NCBI GenBank assembly: GCA_018223085.1
Contig: JAAEZB010000028.1
Span: forward strand, 1-36,760
Length of the DNA: 36,760 nt
Direction of reading: 5' to 3'
Origin: Paracoccaceae bacterium
Lineage (GTDB): Bacteria > Pseudomonadota > Alphaproteobacteria > Rhodobacterales > Rhodobacteraceae
Position 1 is the stretch's first letter, and the number at the start of each line of letters is the position of its first letter. This document shows positions 24,777-32,513 of the stretch, one piece after another. The notes under the pieces were generated by a model that was not told the DNA's origin, searched no databases, and worked only from the letters and a program-made list of their open reading frames with translations. The position numbers and the translations under genes are program-made.

Positions 24777-26090
24777 GTGAGAACGCGGCTCGGAATAAAG
24801 ATGAGTGCCTTCCTGGAGCGCTATTTCCCGGAACGCCGCCTGTTCCTTCGTTCCGAAACCGATACTCGGTTTATCCGCCTGCGCCCTTCGACGCAGATTA
24901 TTGTTTTTCTTGGCGGCTCGGGCATCGTTGCTTGGGCAATCATTGCCACGGCGATCCTGTTGATGGACTCCATCGGCGCGGGCAATTTCCGCGAGCAGGC
25001 GCGGCGCGATCAGCAGACCTATGAACAGCGGCTGAACGACCTTTCGGACGAGCGCGATTCACGCACCGAAGAGGCGCTGGCGGCACAAGGCCGTTTCAAC
25101 TCGGCCCTGCGTCAGATTTCGGAGATGCAGTCGGAGTTGCTCACCTCGGAAGCGCGGCGTCGTGAGCTTGAGACCGGGATCGAGGTCATCCAGTCGACCC
25201 TGCGCCGGACGATGAAAGAACGCGATCTGGCCCGTGTCGAGACCGAAGGTCTGCGCCAGAATGCAAACGGCGAAAGCACCCTGATGGCCGCCGGATCACA
25301 AACCGGTAACGAGATGGTTGACGCGCTGGCGACCGCGCTTGAACAAACGGCGGAACAGCGTGACCAGCTCATCAAAAACGCCGAGGCCGCGATCCGTGCC
25401 GAAGAAGAGATGCGCCTTGAATTGGCGCTCATGGAAGAGAAGAACGACCGCATTTTCAGACAGTTGGAAGATGCGATGACTGTATCCGTCGCGCCGCTTG
25501 AAAAGATGTTCAAATCTGCCGGGCTCGACACGGACTCGCTCATCAACGAGGTCAAGCGCGGCTATGATGGTCAGGGCGGGCCGATGATGCCGCTATCCTT
25601 CTCGACCAAGGGCGGCGATCTTGACCCTGAGGCACAGCGCGCCAACCGCCTGCTGGACCGGCTTGATGCGCTCAACATGTATCGTATCGCCGCCGAGACC
25701 GCGCCGTTTTCCCACCCGGTGCGCAGCGCCTACCGCTATACAAGCGGCTTTGGCATGCGTTGGGGCCGGATGCACAAGGGATCGGACTTTGCCGCCAAGC
25801 ACGGTACGCCGATTTATGCCACTGCGGACGGGGTTGTGGTGCATGCGGATTGGCTCTCCGGCTATGGCCGTGTTATCAAGATCAAACATGATTTCGGGAT
25901 CGAGACCCGTTACGCCCACCTATCCAAATTCCGCGTGAAGAAAGGCCAAAGGGTCTCGCGTGGGGACCATATTGGTGATATGGGCAACTCTGGACGCTCG
26001 ACCGGAACCCACCTGCACTATGAGATACGGCTCAATGGTCGCGCCGTGAATCCGATGAACTTTATCAAGGCTGGAAGAGATGTTTTCTAA
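24777..26090 (+). CDS. M23 family (LytM-like) membrane-anchored peptidase
   Basis: A protein of about 437 aa. A short N-terminal cytoplasmic part precedes one membrane helix (IIVFLGGSGIVAWAIIATAILLM, about residues 43-65), then a coiled coil of roughly 150 residues rich in Glu, Gln and Arg. The C-terminal M23 zinc metallopeptidase domain (about 325-430) shows HKGSDFAA (HxxxD) and HLHYEI (HxH), so the zinc ligands are present. Such enzymes cut peptidoglycan cross-links, or activate amidases when degenerate. The start is uncertain: GTG at 24777 has GAGGA 8 nt upstream, while ATG at 24801 (MSAFLERYF) has only GGAA. It overlaps the bactofilin gene by 11 bp, and bactofilin/M23 pairs are known to act together in cell shape. 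Confidence 0.88.
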   Translation: MRTRLGIKMSAFLERYFPERRLFLRSETDTRFIRLRPSTQIIVFLGGSGIVAWAIIATAILLMDSIGAGNFREQARRDQQTYEQRLNDLSDERDSRTEEALAAQGRFNSALRQISEMQSELLTSEARRRELETGIEVIQSTLRRTMKERDLARVETEGLRQNANGESTLMAAGSQTGNEMVDALATALEQTAEQRDQLIKNAEAAIRAEEEMRLELALMEEKNDRIFRQLEDAMTVSVAPLEKMFKSAGLDTDSLINEVKRGYDGQGGPMMPLSFSTKGGDLDPEAQRANRLLDRLDALNMYRIAAETAPFSHPVRSAYRYTSGFGMRWGRMHKGSDFAAKHGTPIYATADGVVVHADWLSGYGRVIKIKHDFGIETRYAHLSKFRVKKGQRVSRGDHIGDMGNSGRSTGTHLHYEIRLNGRAVNPMNFIKAGRDVF

Positions 26091-26598
26091 GAGCAAAATC
26101 AACGAACCCGCACCCAAATCTGCTGATCCGGCCAAGCCCGCTTCGGCTGATCCGGCCCCCAAGCCGAGCCCTGCTCCGGCGGCTGATTTCAAAGCGTCCG
26201 CGCCCAAGGCGAAGCCTCCGGCATCGGTTCTTTCCTCGGACCTGCACATCAGCGGCAACCTCAAGACCACTGGCGATATCCAGGTCGAAGGCACCGTCGA
26301 AGGCGACATCCGCGCGCATCTTCTGACCGTGGGCGAAAACGCCACCATTCGCGGCGAAGTTGTCGCCGATGACGTGGTCGTCAATGGCCGCATCGTGGGC
26401 CGTGTACGCGGTCTCAAGGTACGTCTGACCTCGACCGCACGGGTCGAAGGCGACATCATTCACAAGACCATCGCCATTGAGAGCGGTGCGCATTTCGAAG
26501 GCTCGGTGCAGCGTCAGGATGATCCGCTCACCCCCAAGAAAGCCGCCGCAGCGCCTGCACCGAAGGCCGCGGCCAAGCCGGCCGGAAACGGCGCCTGA
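26080..26598 (+). CDS. Bactofilin (polymer-forming cytoskeletal protein)
   Basis: A 172-aa bactofilin. A disordered Ala/Pro/Lys-rich N-terminus of about 48 residues (PAKPASADPAPKPSPAPAAD) precedes the compact beta-helix core, residues about 52-145, with short repeats such as ISGNLKTTGDIQVEGTVEGDI, LTVGENATIRGEVVADDV, VNGRIVGRVRG and VEGDIIHKTIAIESGAHFEG. A second Ala/Pro/Lys-rich tail follows. Bactofilins polymerise without nucleotides and localise cell-wall enzymes. The start lies inside the last codons of the M23 peptidase gene, in another frame, so translation is probably coupled. This gene order matches the bactofilin/LmdC pairs described in stalked and budding alphaproteobacteria. A terminator follows 29 bp after the stop. 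Confidence 0.95.
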   Translation: MFSKSKINEPAPKSADPAKPASADPAPKPSPAPAADFKASAPKAKPPASVLSSDLHISGNLKTTGDIQVEGTVEGDIRAHLLTVGENATIRGEVVADDVVVNGRIVGRVRGLKVRLTSTARVEGDIIHKTIAIESGAHFEGSVQRQDDPLTPKKAAAAPAPKAAAKPAGNGA

Positions 26599-26627
26599 TA
26601 CCTGCCATCAGGCACCAGAGAATACAG

Positions 26628-26651
26628 CGCCGCCCTTTGGGGCGGCGTTTT
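26628..26651 (+). terminator. Terminator of the M23-bactofilin unit
   Basis: A perfect 8-bp stem CGCCGCCC / GGGCGGCG with a TTTG loop is followed by TTTTGCGTTT. It lies 29 bp after the bactofilin stop codon. Confidence 0.85.
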
Positions 26652-26691
26652 GCGTTTGGGCCGTCTGATAAAAGGTTAATGGCAATACCCC

Positions 26692-26746
26692 ACGTCGGTA
26701 TCACGTCGGTATTGCGTCTGTATCGCGGTGGTGCATGTTTCGAAAA
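26692..26746 (-). repeat. 11-bp tandem-repeat element, copy C
   Basis: Three perfect 11-bp units, read on the minus strand, fit RATACMGACGY (26692-26702, 26703-26713, 26714-26724). They are preceded on that strand by TTTTCGAAA, GCACC and ACCGC, the same leader types as in copies A and B. It lies between convergent genes (bactofilin and a cyclophilin), where no promoter is needed. GTTAACCATTT occurs nearby on the plus strand (26757-26767), as it does near copy A. Confidence 0.75.
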
Positions 26747-26780
26747 GGCCATGGCCGTTAACCATTTCGGGCAGCCGCGA

Positions 26781-26803
26781 AAAAGGGGGGCGAAGCCCCC
26801 TTC
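26781..26803 (-). terminator. Terminator of the cyclophilin operon
   Basis: On the minus strand AAGGGGG and a C-rich arm CCCCCC enclose a short CTTCG loop, followed by TTTTTC. It lies about 65 bp downstream of the exported cyclophilin gene's stop codon, beyond a long palindrome. Confidence 0.7.
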
Positions 26804-26838
26804 CCGACCCTGACGAGCCGATTTTTTCGTGACACGCT

Positions 26839-26860
26839 CAAGGCGTTTCGAAACGCCTTG
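26839..26860. repeat. Perfect 22-bp palindrome
   Basis: CAAGGCGTTTC is followed directly by its exact reverse complement, with no spacer. It begins 7 bp beyond the cyclophilin stop codon. As RNA it would form a long stem, but no T-run follows on the minus strand. It may protect the mRNA end, be a repeat unit, or be a protein-binding site. Confidence 0.6.
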
Positions 26861-26867
26861 GCCCGGA

Positions 26868-27428
26868 TCACTCGGTCGCGGTGACCTTGACCATGCGGTC
26901 GGGCTCGCCAAAGACGAGGCCATTCGGACCTTCGCCGCGCTTGATCGCATCGACCACATCCATGCCCGAGGTGACCTTGCCGACGACGGTATAGTTACCG
27001 TTCAGGAAATGGCCTTCGTCAAACATGATGAAGAACTGCGAGTTGGCGGAATCGGGATCCTGCGAGCGGGCCATGCCAATCACACCACGATCAAAAGGCA
27101 CATCAGAGAATTCGGCCTTGAGATCAGGGTAGGACGATCCGCCGCGCCCGGCATAACGCATGTCGAAATCTTCTTTCACGAGGCCAAATTCGACATCGCC
27201 GGTCTGGGCCATGAAGCCTTCGATCACCCGGTGAAAGACCACGTTGTCATAAGCGCCGTCCTTGGCGAGCGTCGTCAGGCGCTTGGCATGACCCGGGGCG
27301 ATGTCCTCAAAAAGATCAATCACCACGGTGCCATTGGCACCGGGGCCGGAAATTTCGATCTCAAGGCCGGAGGCAAAGGCCGGTCCGGCAACAAGGGTCA
27401 GGGCGAGAACAGATTTAAGCATCGACAT
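26868..27428 (-). CDS. Exported cyclophilin-type peptidyl-prolyl isomerase
   Basis: A 186-aa cyclophilin with an N-terminal signal peptide (MSMLKSVLALTLVAGPAFA, cleavage expected after AFA near residue 19), so it should act in the periplasm as a protein-folding catalyst. Core motifs are VVFHRVIEGFMAQTGD (catalytic Arg in FHRVI), NSQFFIMFDEGHFLNGNYTVVGKV and a C-terminal DRMVKVTATE. Two in-frame starts exist (27428 and 27422). AAGGTGG fits the first better. It overlaps the upstream cyclophilin gene by 14 bp and is clearly a paralogue of it, so the pair probably arose by tandem duplication with later addition or loss of the signal peptide. Translation is probably coupled. Confidence 0.93.
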   Translation of the reverse strand: MSMLKSVLALTLVAGPAFASGLEIEISGPGANGTVVIDLFEDIAPGHAKRLTTLAKDGAYDNVVFHRVIEGFMAQTGDVEFGLVKEDFDMRYAGRGGSSYPDLKAEFSDVPFDRGVIGMARSQDPDSANSQFFIMFDEGHFLNGNYTVVGKVTSGMDVVDAIKRGEGPNGLVFGEPDRMVKVTATE

Positions 27429-27927
27429 CTGCTGCCACCTTTACCGAGACCATGCGGTCGGGATACATCGGCGGTTCGCCTTTGACGATCGCATCCACCA
27501 ATTCCATGCCAGCAATGACGCGGCCATAGACGGTATATTGACCGTTGAGGAAGTGGTTGTCTTTGAAATTGATGAAGAATTGCGAGTTCGCACTATCGGG
27601 CATGGCCGAGCGTGCCGCACCAAGGGTGCCACGATCGTGGGGGATACGGGAGAACTCGGCCTTGAGGTTCGGCAGGTCAGAACCGCCGGTGCCTGCACGG
27701 CGGATATCGAAATCCTGTTCCATGTTGCCATGCGCGACGTCGCCGGTCTGGGCCATGAAGCCGTCGATCACCCGGTGAAAGGCCACGTTGTCATAGGCGC
27801 CGGAGCGGGCAAGTTCTTTCATGCGGTCGCAATGGCCCGGCGCGATATCGGGCAGAAGCTCGATAATGACGGTGCCGTCCTTCAGTTCCATGAGGATGGT
27901 GTTTTCGGGGTCTTTGATCTCGGCCAT
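27415..27927 (-). CDS. Cytoplasmic cyclophilin-type peptidyl-prolyl isomerase
   Basis: A 170-aa cyclophilin without signal peptide, similar to the cytoplasmic PpiB group. It interconverts cis and trans X-Pro bonds. Visible motifs are VAFHRVIDGFMAQTGD with the catalytic Arg, GTLGAARSAMPDSANSQFFINFKDNHFLNGQYTVYG and PDRMVSVKVAADVDA at the C-terminus. The open frame runs 81 codons further upstream, into the divergent pgk region. MAEIKDPENTILMEL is the family start and has AGGAGGG about 5 nt before it. It is the first gene of the two-cyclophilin unit and divergent from pgk, with 136 bp between the start codons. Confidence 0.94.
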   Translation of the reverse strand: MAEIKDPENTILMELKDGTVIIELLPDIAPGHCDRMKELARSGAYDNVAFHRVIDGFMAQTGDVAHGNMEQDFDIRRAGTGGSDLPNLKAEFSRIPHDRGTLGAARSAMPDSANSQFFINFKDNHFLNGQYTVYGRVIAGMELVDAIVKGEPPMYPDRMVSVKVAADVDA

Positions 27928-28063
27928 GGGGCCCTCCTGTCTTTTCGTTGCCTGATAGTTAATCACCCCCATGAGGAAAGCCAAGACACCGCATTGACCG
28001 ATAGGGGGTTTCCTATATGAAACGGGGCGAGCGCATTTTTTAAAGACATCAGGGAGGAACCCC

Positions 28064-29254
28064 ATGCCTTGGAAAACACTCGACGAGATGGATCTCGCCG
28101 GCAAGCGGGTCTTGACCCGCGTGGACATCAATGTGCCGGTCGTAGATGGCATTGTTACGGACGCGACGCGCATTCATCGGATCGTGCCGACGGTCACCGA
28201 TATTCTCAAGGCGGGCGGTAAGCCGGTCTTGCTCGCGCATTTTGGCCGTCCGGGCGGCGAGCGGCGCGAAAATCTATCACTGAACCAGCTTGTGCCGACG
28301 CTTGAGAAGGCCTTTGGCGTGCCGGTGGAATTTGCCGATGATTGCATCGGTGCCGAAGCCGAAGCGGCCAGCAAAGCCCTTGGCGAAGGTAAGGTTCTCT
28401 TGCTTGAGAACACGCGCTTTCACGCAGGCGAAACCAAGAATGACCCGGCGCTGACCGAGGCCATGGCCAAGCTTGGCGAAGTCTATTGCAACGACGCCTT
28501 TTCGGCGGCGCACCGGGCGCATTGTTCGACCGAGGGCCTTGCGCACAAGATGCCAGCCTGTGCCGGGCGCCTCATGCAGGCGGAGCTTTCGGCGCTGGAA
28601 GCGGCGCTTGGCAAACCGGCGCGTCCGGTCACGGCGGTTGTGGGCGGCGCGAAAGTGTCGACCAAGCTTGAGCTTTTGTCGAACCTTGTCGAGAAGGTCG
28701 ACAACCTGGTGATCGGGGGCGGCATGGCCAATACGTTCCTTGCGGCCAAGGGCATTGAGGTCGGCAAATCGCTGGCCGAGCTGAACATGACCGACACCGC
28801 CAAGGAGATCATGGACAAGGCCGAGACCACGGGGTGCAATATCGTGCTGCCGGTCGACATCGTTGTCGCACGCGAATTCAAGGCCAATGCGGCCAATGAG
28901 ACCGTGGCGGCGGACGCCTGCCCGGCGGATGCGATGATCCTTGATGCCGGGGCGCAGAGCGTCAAGGAAATCACCTCGGTTCTGTCGTCTTCGCATACGG
29001 TGATCTGGAACGGCCCGCTTGGGGCGTTCGAGATCGAACCGTTTGACACCGCGACCAATGCGGCGGCCCTTGTGGCGGCGGCGCTGACCAAATCGGGCGG
29101 TATCATCTCGGTGGCGGGCGGCGGCGACACGGTCGCGGCGCTCAATGCCTCGGGCGCTGCGAAGGATTTCACCTATATCTCGACCGCCGGCGGTGCGTTC
29201 CTCGAATGGATGGAAGGCAAGGCCCTGCCCGGTGTGGCAGCCCTCGAAGGCTAG
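28064..29254 (+). CDS. pgk: Phosphoglycerate kinase
   Basis: A 396-aa glycolytic enzyme that interconverts 1,3-bisphosphoglycerate and 3-phosphoglycerate with formation or use of ATP. Signatures are the N-terminal [13 protein letters not shown] (residues 14-26) with substrate-binding Arg, [10 protein letters not shown] near 57, [12 protein letters not shown] near 110, [15 protein letters not shown] near 194, [11 protein letters not shown] near 312, and the nucleotide-binding GGGDTVAAL near 350. GGGAGGA precedes the ATG by about 6 nt. A TTGACC (27994-27999) and TATATGA (28014-28020) in the divergent gap are possible promoter elements, although their spacing is short. A terminator follows, so the downstream aldolase gene probably has its own promoter or depends on read-through. 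Confidence 0.98.
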   Translation: MPWKTLDEMDLAGKRVLTRVDINVPVVDGIVTDATRIHRIVPTVTDILKAGGKPVLLAHFGRPGGERRENLSLNQLVPTLEKAFGVPVEFADDCIGAEAEAASKALGEGKVLLLENTRFHAGETKNDPALTEAMAKLGEVYCNDAFSAAHRAHCSTEGLAHKMPACAGRLMQAELSALEAALGKPARPVTAVVGGAKVSTKLELLSNLVEKVDNLVIGGGMANTFLAAKGIEVGKSLAELNMTDTAKEIMDKAETTGCNIVLPVDIVVAREFKANAANETVAADACPADAMILDAGAQSVKEITSVLSSSHTVIWNGPLGAFEIEPFDTATNAAALVAAALTKSGGIISVAGGGDTVAALNASGAAKDFTYISTAGGAFLEWMEGKALPGVAALEG

Positions 29255-29314
29255 GTCAAACCGCCCGAATATCAGGCAGGCGCGCATTTCGTTAGCGCCA
29301 CCAGAATTGCATGA

Positions 29315-29352
29315 TGCGCCCCGCTCCCGTAGAAGCGGGGCGTATTCATTTT
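29315..29352 (+). terminator. Terminator between pgk and the aldolase gene
   Basis: A 9-bp stem CGCCCCGCT / AGCGGGGCG, extendable by two weaker pairs, has an eight-base loop and is followed by TTCATTTT. It lies about 60 bp after the pgk stop. The T-run is interrupted, so termination may be partial. Confidence 0.7.
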
Positions 29353-29389
29353 GCACTGCAGCAAACGGATTTTTCAGGGCGGACAAGGT

Positions 29390-30283
29390 ATGACCAAGCA
29401 AGCACAAATTGAACAGATGACCTCCGGCGCGGGCTTTATTGCCGCTCTTGACCAATCGGGCGGATCGACCCCGAAGGCATTGCGTTTGTATGGTGTGGAA
29501 GAGGACCAATATGGCTCCGAAGCAGAGATGTTCGACCTGATCCATGCCATGCGCGCGCGTATCGCCAAGGCCCCGGCCTTTACCGGCGAAAAGGTCATTG
29601 GCGCGATCCTGTTTGAGATGACCATGGAGCGCGAAATCGACGGCATGCCGACCGCAACCTATATGTGGAAAGAGCGCGGTGTGGTGCCGTTCCTCAAGGT
29701 CGATAAGGGCTTGGCCGAGGAAGAGAACGGCGCGCAGGTGATGAAACCGATGCCAGAGCTGGACGCGCTTTTGGAGCGGGCGGTGAAGGCCGGGATTTTC
29801 GGCACCAAGATGCGGTCGGTCATCAACGCGGCGAACCCGGAAGGCATCGCCGCCGTGGTCGCGCAGCAATTCGAAGTTGGCAAACAGATCCTTGGCCATG
29901 GGCTCGTGCCGATCATTGAGCCGGAAGTGACGATCTCGATTGCCGACAAGGCGGCGGCGGAAGAGATTCTTCTGGCTGAGATCCTCAAGCAGCTTGATGC
30001 ATTGCCCGAGGGGCAGAAGATCATGCTCAAGCTCACCCTGCCGGAAACCACCAACCATTACAAAGCGTTGGTCGATCATCCTAAGGTGATGCGGGTTGTG
30101 GCGCTTTCGGGCGGTTATGCGCGCGATGAGGCCAATGAACGGCTTTCGAAGAATACCGGCGTGATTGCGTCATTTAGCCGTGCGCTGACCGAAGGGCTTT
30201 CGGCGGGGCAGTCGGATGATGCGTTCAACGCCACCATCGCGGGCACGATTGAAAGCATCTACGCCGCCTCGGTCGCGGGCTAA
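29390..30283 (+). CDS. Class I fructose-bisphosphate aldolase
   Basis: A 297-aa Schiff-base aldolase of the bacterial class I group (about 296 residues in related enzymes), which splits fructose 1,6-bisphosphate into two triose phosphates without a metal ion. Visible marks are [17 protein letters not shown] (16-32), with the early active-site Asp, [10 protein letters not shown] near 99, Glu178 in PIIEPEV, and Lys214 in IMLKLTLPE, the expected Schiff-base lysine. [11 protein letters not shown] near 245 is the phosphate-binding segment. An upstream ATG gives 13 extra residues. The ATG at 29390 begins at [10 protein letters not shown], as in relatives, and AGGGCGGA lies about 7 nt before it. The position directly after pgk supports a glycolytic or gluconeogenic role. 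Confidence 0.93.
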   Translation: MTKQAQIEQMTSGAGFIAALDQSGGSTPKALRLYGVEEDQYGSEAEMFDLIHAMRARIAKAPAFTGEKVIGAILFEMTMEREIDGMPTATYMWKERGVVPFLKVDKGLAEEENGAQVMKPMPELDALLERAVKAGIFGTKMRSVINAANPEGIAAVVAQQFEVGKQILGHGLVPIIEPEVTISIADKAAAEEILLAEILKQLDALPEGQKIMLKLTLPETTNHYKALVDHPKVMRVVALSGGYARDEANERLSKNTGVIASFSRALTEGLSAGQSDDAFNATIAGTIESIYAASVAG

Positions 30284-30313
30284 GCGCCCCACCCCAGAGG
30301 TTTGAAACTGTTG

Positions 30314-30347
30314 CTCCCGCCGGACGCCTCCGGCGGGAGTATTTTTG
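30314..30347 (+). terminator. Terminator of the aldolase gene
   Basis: A perfect 11-bp stem CTCCCGCCGGA / TCCGGCGGGAG with a CGCC loop is followed by TATTTTTG. It lies 30 bp after the aldolase stop and just before the convergent acyl-CoA dehydrogenase gene ends. Confidence 0.92.
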
Positions 30348-30368
30348 TCAGAGAAGAAGACAGGGCGG

Positions 30369-31988
30369 TTAGCCCAGACGCGCGAGGATGGCGTCGGTAT
30401 CGAGGCCGGTCACGCTTCCGGCGATGGAGCCGCGCTGGCCGGTGAGGCGGGATGTGATGTAGCCCTCGACCACAGGCGCCGGTGCGGTGCGCATCAGGGC
30501 CGCCGTGGTCAGGAGCGAGGCGAGGCTTTCGGTAAACCAGCGTGCCTCTTGTTCTGGTGGGATGCTCTGCCAGCGGGTGCGGTGTTGGTTGAGGACCGCA
30601 TCATAGCGCGGGTCGCGGCCCTTGGCGGCGTCGAGCACGGCATTGAGCGCCTCGGCGGCGAGCGGTTCGCGCGCCAGTGTGCGCAGGATGTCGAGGCAGA
30701 TCACGTTGCCCGAGCCTTCCCAGATCGAATTCAAGGGGGCCTCGCGGTAGAGCATCGGCAGGGGCGTGTCCTCGACGTATCCCATGCCACCGAGCACCTC
30801 CATCGCCTCGCCGACCACGGAGATGCAGCGTTTGTTGTTGAGGAACTTGGCCAGTGCGACGCCGATCCGGGCCAAGGCGCGGCTTTCCTCGTCCTCCTTG
30901 TCAAAGGTGCCCGCCATGAACATGGCGACGGCGAGCGCCCCTTCCCAATCGAGCGCGAGATCGGCCAGGACGGCGCGCATGAGCGGCTGGTCGATCAGGC
31001 GGCGTTGAAAGGCGGAGCGATGCGAGACCCAATGATGGGCCTCAGAGAGCGCGGCACGCATCAGGGCCGCGGGGGCGATGGCGGTATCAAGGCGGGTATG
31101 GTGCACCATCTCGATAATGGTGCGCACGCCGCCGCCCTCTTCGCCAAGGCGGAAGGCGAGCGTATCGTGATATTCGATCTCGGAGCTGGCGTTGGCATGA
31201 TTGCCGAGCTTGTTCTTGAGACGCTGGAGGCGCATGGAGTTGCGCTCGCCTTCGAGCCAGCGGGGCACGAGGAAACAGGTCAGGCCGCCCTCGGCATGGG
31301 CCAGTGTCAGGAAGCCGTCGCACATGGGCGCGGAGCAGAACCATTTATGGCCGCGCAGGCGGTAATGCTCGCCATCGCGATGCGCGCGGGTGGTATTGGC
31401 GCGCACGTCGGAACCGCCTTGTTTCTCGGTCATGGCCATGCCCATGGTGGCGCCCGTCTTTTCCGTAATCGGGCGGGTCGAGGGGTCATAGACACCAGAG
31501 GCAAGGCGCGGGGCCCAGATTTTCTCAAGATCGGGCGTATGGCGCAGGGCGGGCACGGCGGCATAGGTCATGGTCATCGGGCAGCAAGCGCCCGGCTCGA
31601 CCTGTTGCATCATATAGGCGATGACGGCGTGAGAGGCGTGCCCTCCCGGTTTGCCATCCCATGCGGCGGAGGCATAGCCAGCCTTGAGACCGGCCTCCAT
31701 GACGGTGTGATAGCCCTCGTTAAAGGCGACCTCGTCAAGGCGGCGGCCACCGCGATCAAAGAGGGTCAGGCGGGGCGGATCACGGCGGGCGTCTTCGCCT
31801 GCGGTAAGGATCGTCTCATCGCCAAGCGCGGCACCGGAGGCGGCCAGCGCATCAAGGCGCGCGCCTGCGGCGGTGGCGGCTTCGCGCAGGGGCAGGTCTT
31901 CGGCCCAGAGGTCACGTGCGCCGCGCAAGGCGGGCTGGTTCATCACCTCGTGGGTTTCAAGACGGCTTGCGGCGTCAGATTGGCTCAT
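30369..31988 (-). CDS. AidB-like acyl-CoA dehydrogenase family protein
   Basis: A 539-aa member of the large AidB-like branch of acyl-CoA dehydrogenases. Typical features are the long N-terminal domain, MAMTEKQGGSDVRAN near residue 184 (the FAD-binding signature, TEKQGGSD), GHKWFCSAPMCDGFLTLA near 213, and LYREAPLNSIWEGSGNVICLD near 430, with the Glu of the acyl-CoA dehydrogenase active-site region. A helical extension follows, as in AidB. E. coli AidB is linked to the adaptive response to alkylation and binds DNA, but most homologues are uncharacterised and may act on acyl-CoA. GGGAGGA lies about 6 nt before the ATG. It is a single gene, divergent from ftsB with 156 bp between starts and convergent with the aldolase gene. 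Confidence 0.9.
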   Translation of the reverse strand: MSQSDAASRLETHEVMNQPALRGARDLWAEDLPLREAATAAGARLDALAASGAALGDETILTAGEDARRDPPRLTLFDRGGRRLDEVAFNEGYHTVMEAGLKAGYASAAWDGKPGGHASHAVIAYMMQQVEPGACCPMTMTYAAVPALRHTPDLEKIWAPRLASGVYDPSTRPITEKTGATMGMAMTEKQGGSDVRANTTRAHRDGEHYRLRGHKWFCSAPMCDGFLTLAHAEGGLTCFLVPRWLEGERNSMRLQRLKNKLGNHANASSEIEYHDTLAFRLGEEGGGVRTIIEMVHHTRLDTAIAPAALMRAALSEAHHWVSHRSAFQRRLIDQPLMRAVLADLALDWEGALAVAMFMAGTFDKEDEESRALARIGVALAKFLNNKRCISVVGEAMEVLGGMGYVEDTPLPMLYREAPLNSIWEGSGNVICLDILRTLAREPLAAEALNAVLDAAKGRDPRYDAVLNQHRTRWQSIPPEQEARWFTESLASLLTTAALMRTAPAPVVEGYITSRLTGQRGSIAGSVTGLDTDAILARLG

Positions 31989-32077
31989 ATCTCGGTCCTC
32001 CCATTTGGCGTCATGCTAGGGCGCAGGCGCGCAACATTGCCAGCGCACCGTTGCGTCACAAATCATTGCGTTTTGGG

Positions 32078-32108
32078 GATTCACACGGCGAATCACTTGT
32101 GACATAAT
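32078..32108 (+). promoter_or_regulatory. Candidate ftsB promoter with two GANTC sites
   Basis: GATTC (32078-32082) and GAATC (32090-32094) are both GANTC sequences, the target of the CcrM methylase of alphaproteobacteria. They are followed by a possible -10 element CATAAT (32103-32108), 36 nt before the ftsB ATG. GANTC sites close to the core promoter are a feature of GcrA/CcrM-controlled cell-cycle genes. A 7-bp inverted repeat, GTCACAA (32055-32061) and TTGTGAC (32097-32103), flanks the sites. Confidence 0.45.
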
Positions 32109-32144
32109 GAAAGGAGACGCCGAAAAGGCGCGTAAGAGGCAGAA

Positions 32145-32447
32145 ATGACAGCACAAAAGAACCGTCCGGCGATTGGTGCGCTCCTGTTTTTCGGAGTGGC
32201 GTTTGCGCTTGCCTCGATCTTTACCTTTGCCGCCGTACAGGGCGACTACGGCCTGTTCCGTCGGGTTGAGGTAGATGCGGAAAAAACCGTTCTCAAAGAA
32301 GAGCTTGCCCGGCTTCAGACCGAGGTTGCGCGGATGGAAAACCTCACGCAGCGCCTGAGCGATGATTACCTTGATCTTGATCTTCTCGATCAGCAGGCAC
32401 GCGATGTGCTTGGCATGATCCGCGCCGACGAAATCGTTATCCAGTAA
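32145..32447 (+). CDS. ftsB: FtsB/DivIC-type septum formation initiator
   Basis: A 100-aa single-pass membrane protein. The topology is typical for FtsB: a short cytoplasmic N-terminus, one membrane helix (about residues 10-30, GALLFFGVAFALASIFTFAAV), and a periplasmic coiled coil (about 43-75, VDAEKTVLKEELARLQTEVARMENLTQRL). FtsB joins FtsL and FtsQ in the divisome and helps activate septal peptidoglycan synthesis. The region after the coiled coil (DLDLLDQQARDVLGMIRADEIVI) matches the conserved end of alphaproteobacterial homologues. AAGAGG precedes the ATG by 5 nt. The position immediately upstream of pdhABC is common in alphaproteobacteria, but the 108-bp gap with a separate operator suggests separate transcription of pdh. 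Confidence 0.9.
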   Translation: MTAQKNRPAIGALLFFGVAFALASIFTFAAVQGDYGLFRRVEVDAEKTVLKEELARLQTEVARMENLTQRLSDDYLDLDLLDQQARDVLGMIRADEIVIQ

Positions 32448-32513
32448 GCGCAGGGCCCTGCCACACCCTTCCCCGGAAATTTTCGCTCGCATGTCCTTTG
32501 TGAATGCGATATA

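Noticed and set aside
26822-26827. T-run after GAGCCGA as a plus-strand terminator
   Set aside because: No stable GC-rich hairpin directly precedes it. The bactofilin unit already ends at the better terminator at 26628-26651.
28277-30079. 600-codon open frame on the minus strand across pgk and the aldolase gene
   Set aside because: It spans two well-supported plus-strand genes and the terminator between them. The translation is rich in Arg, His and Gly with no family match I recognise.
30345-32102. 585-codon open frame on the plus strand opposite the AidB-like gene
   Set aside because: It is antisense to a gene with clear family motifs and a good ribosome-binding site. The frame stays open because of GC-rich third-position bias, and its translation has low-complexity Gly/Ala/His content without recognisable domains.
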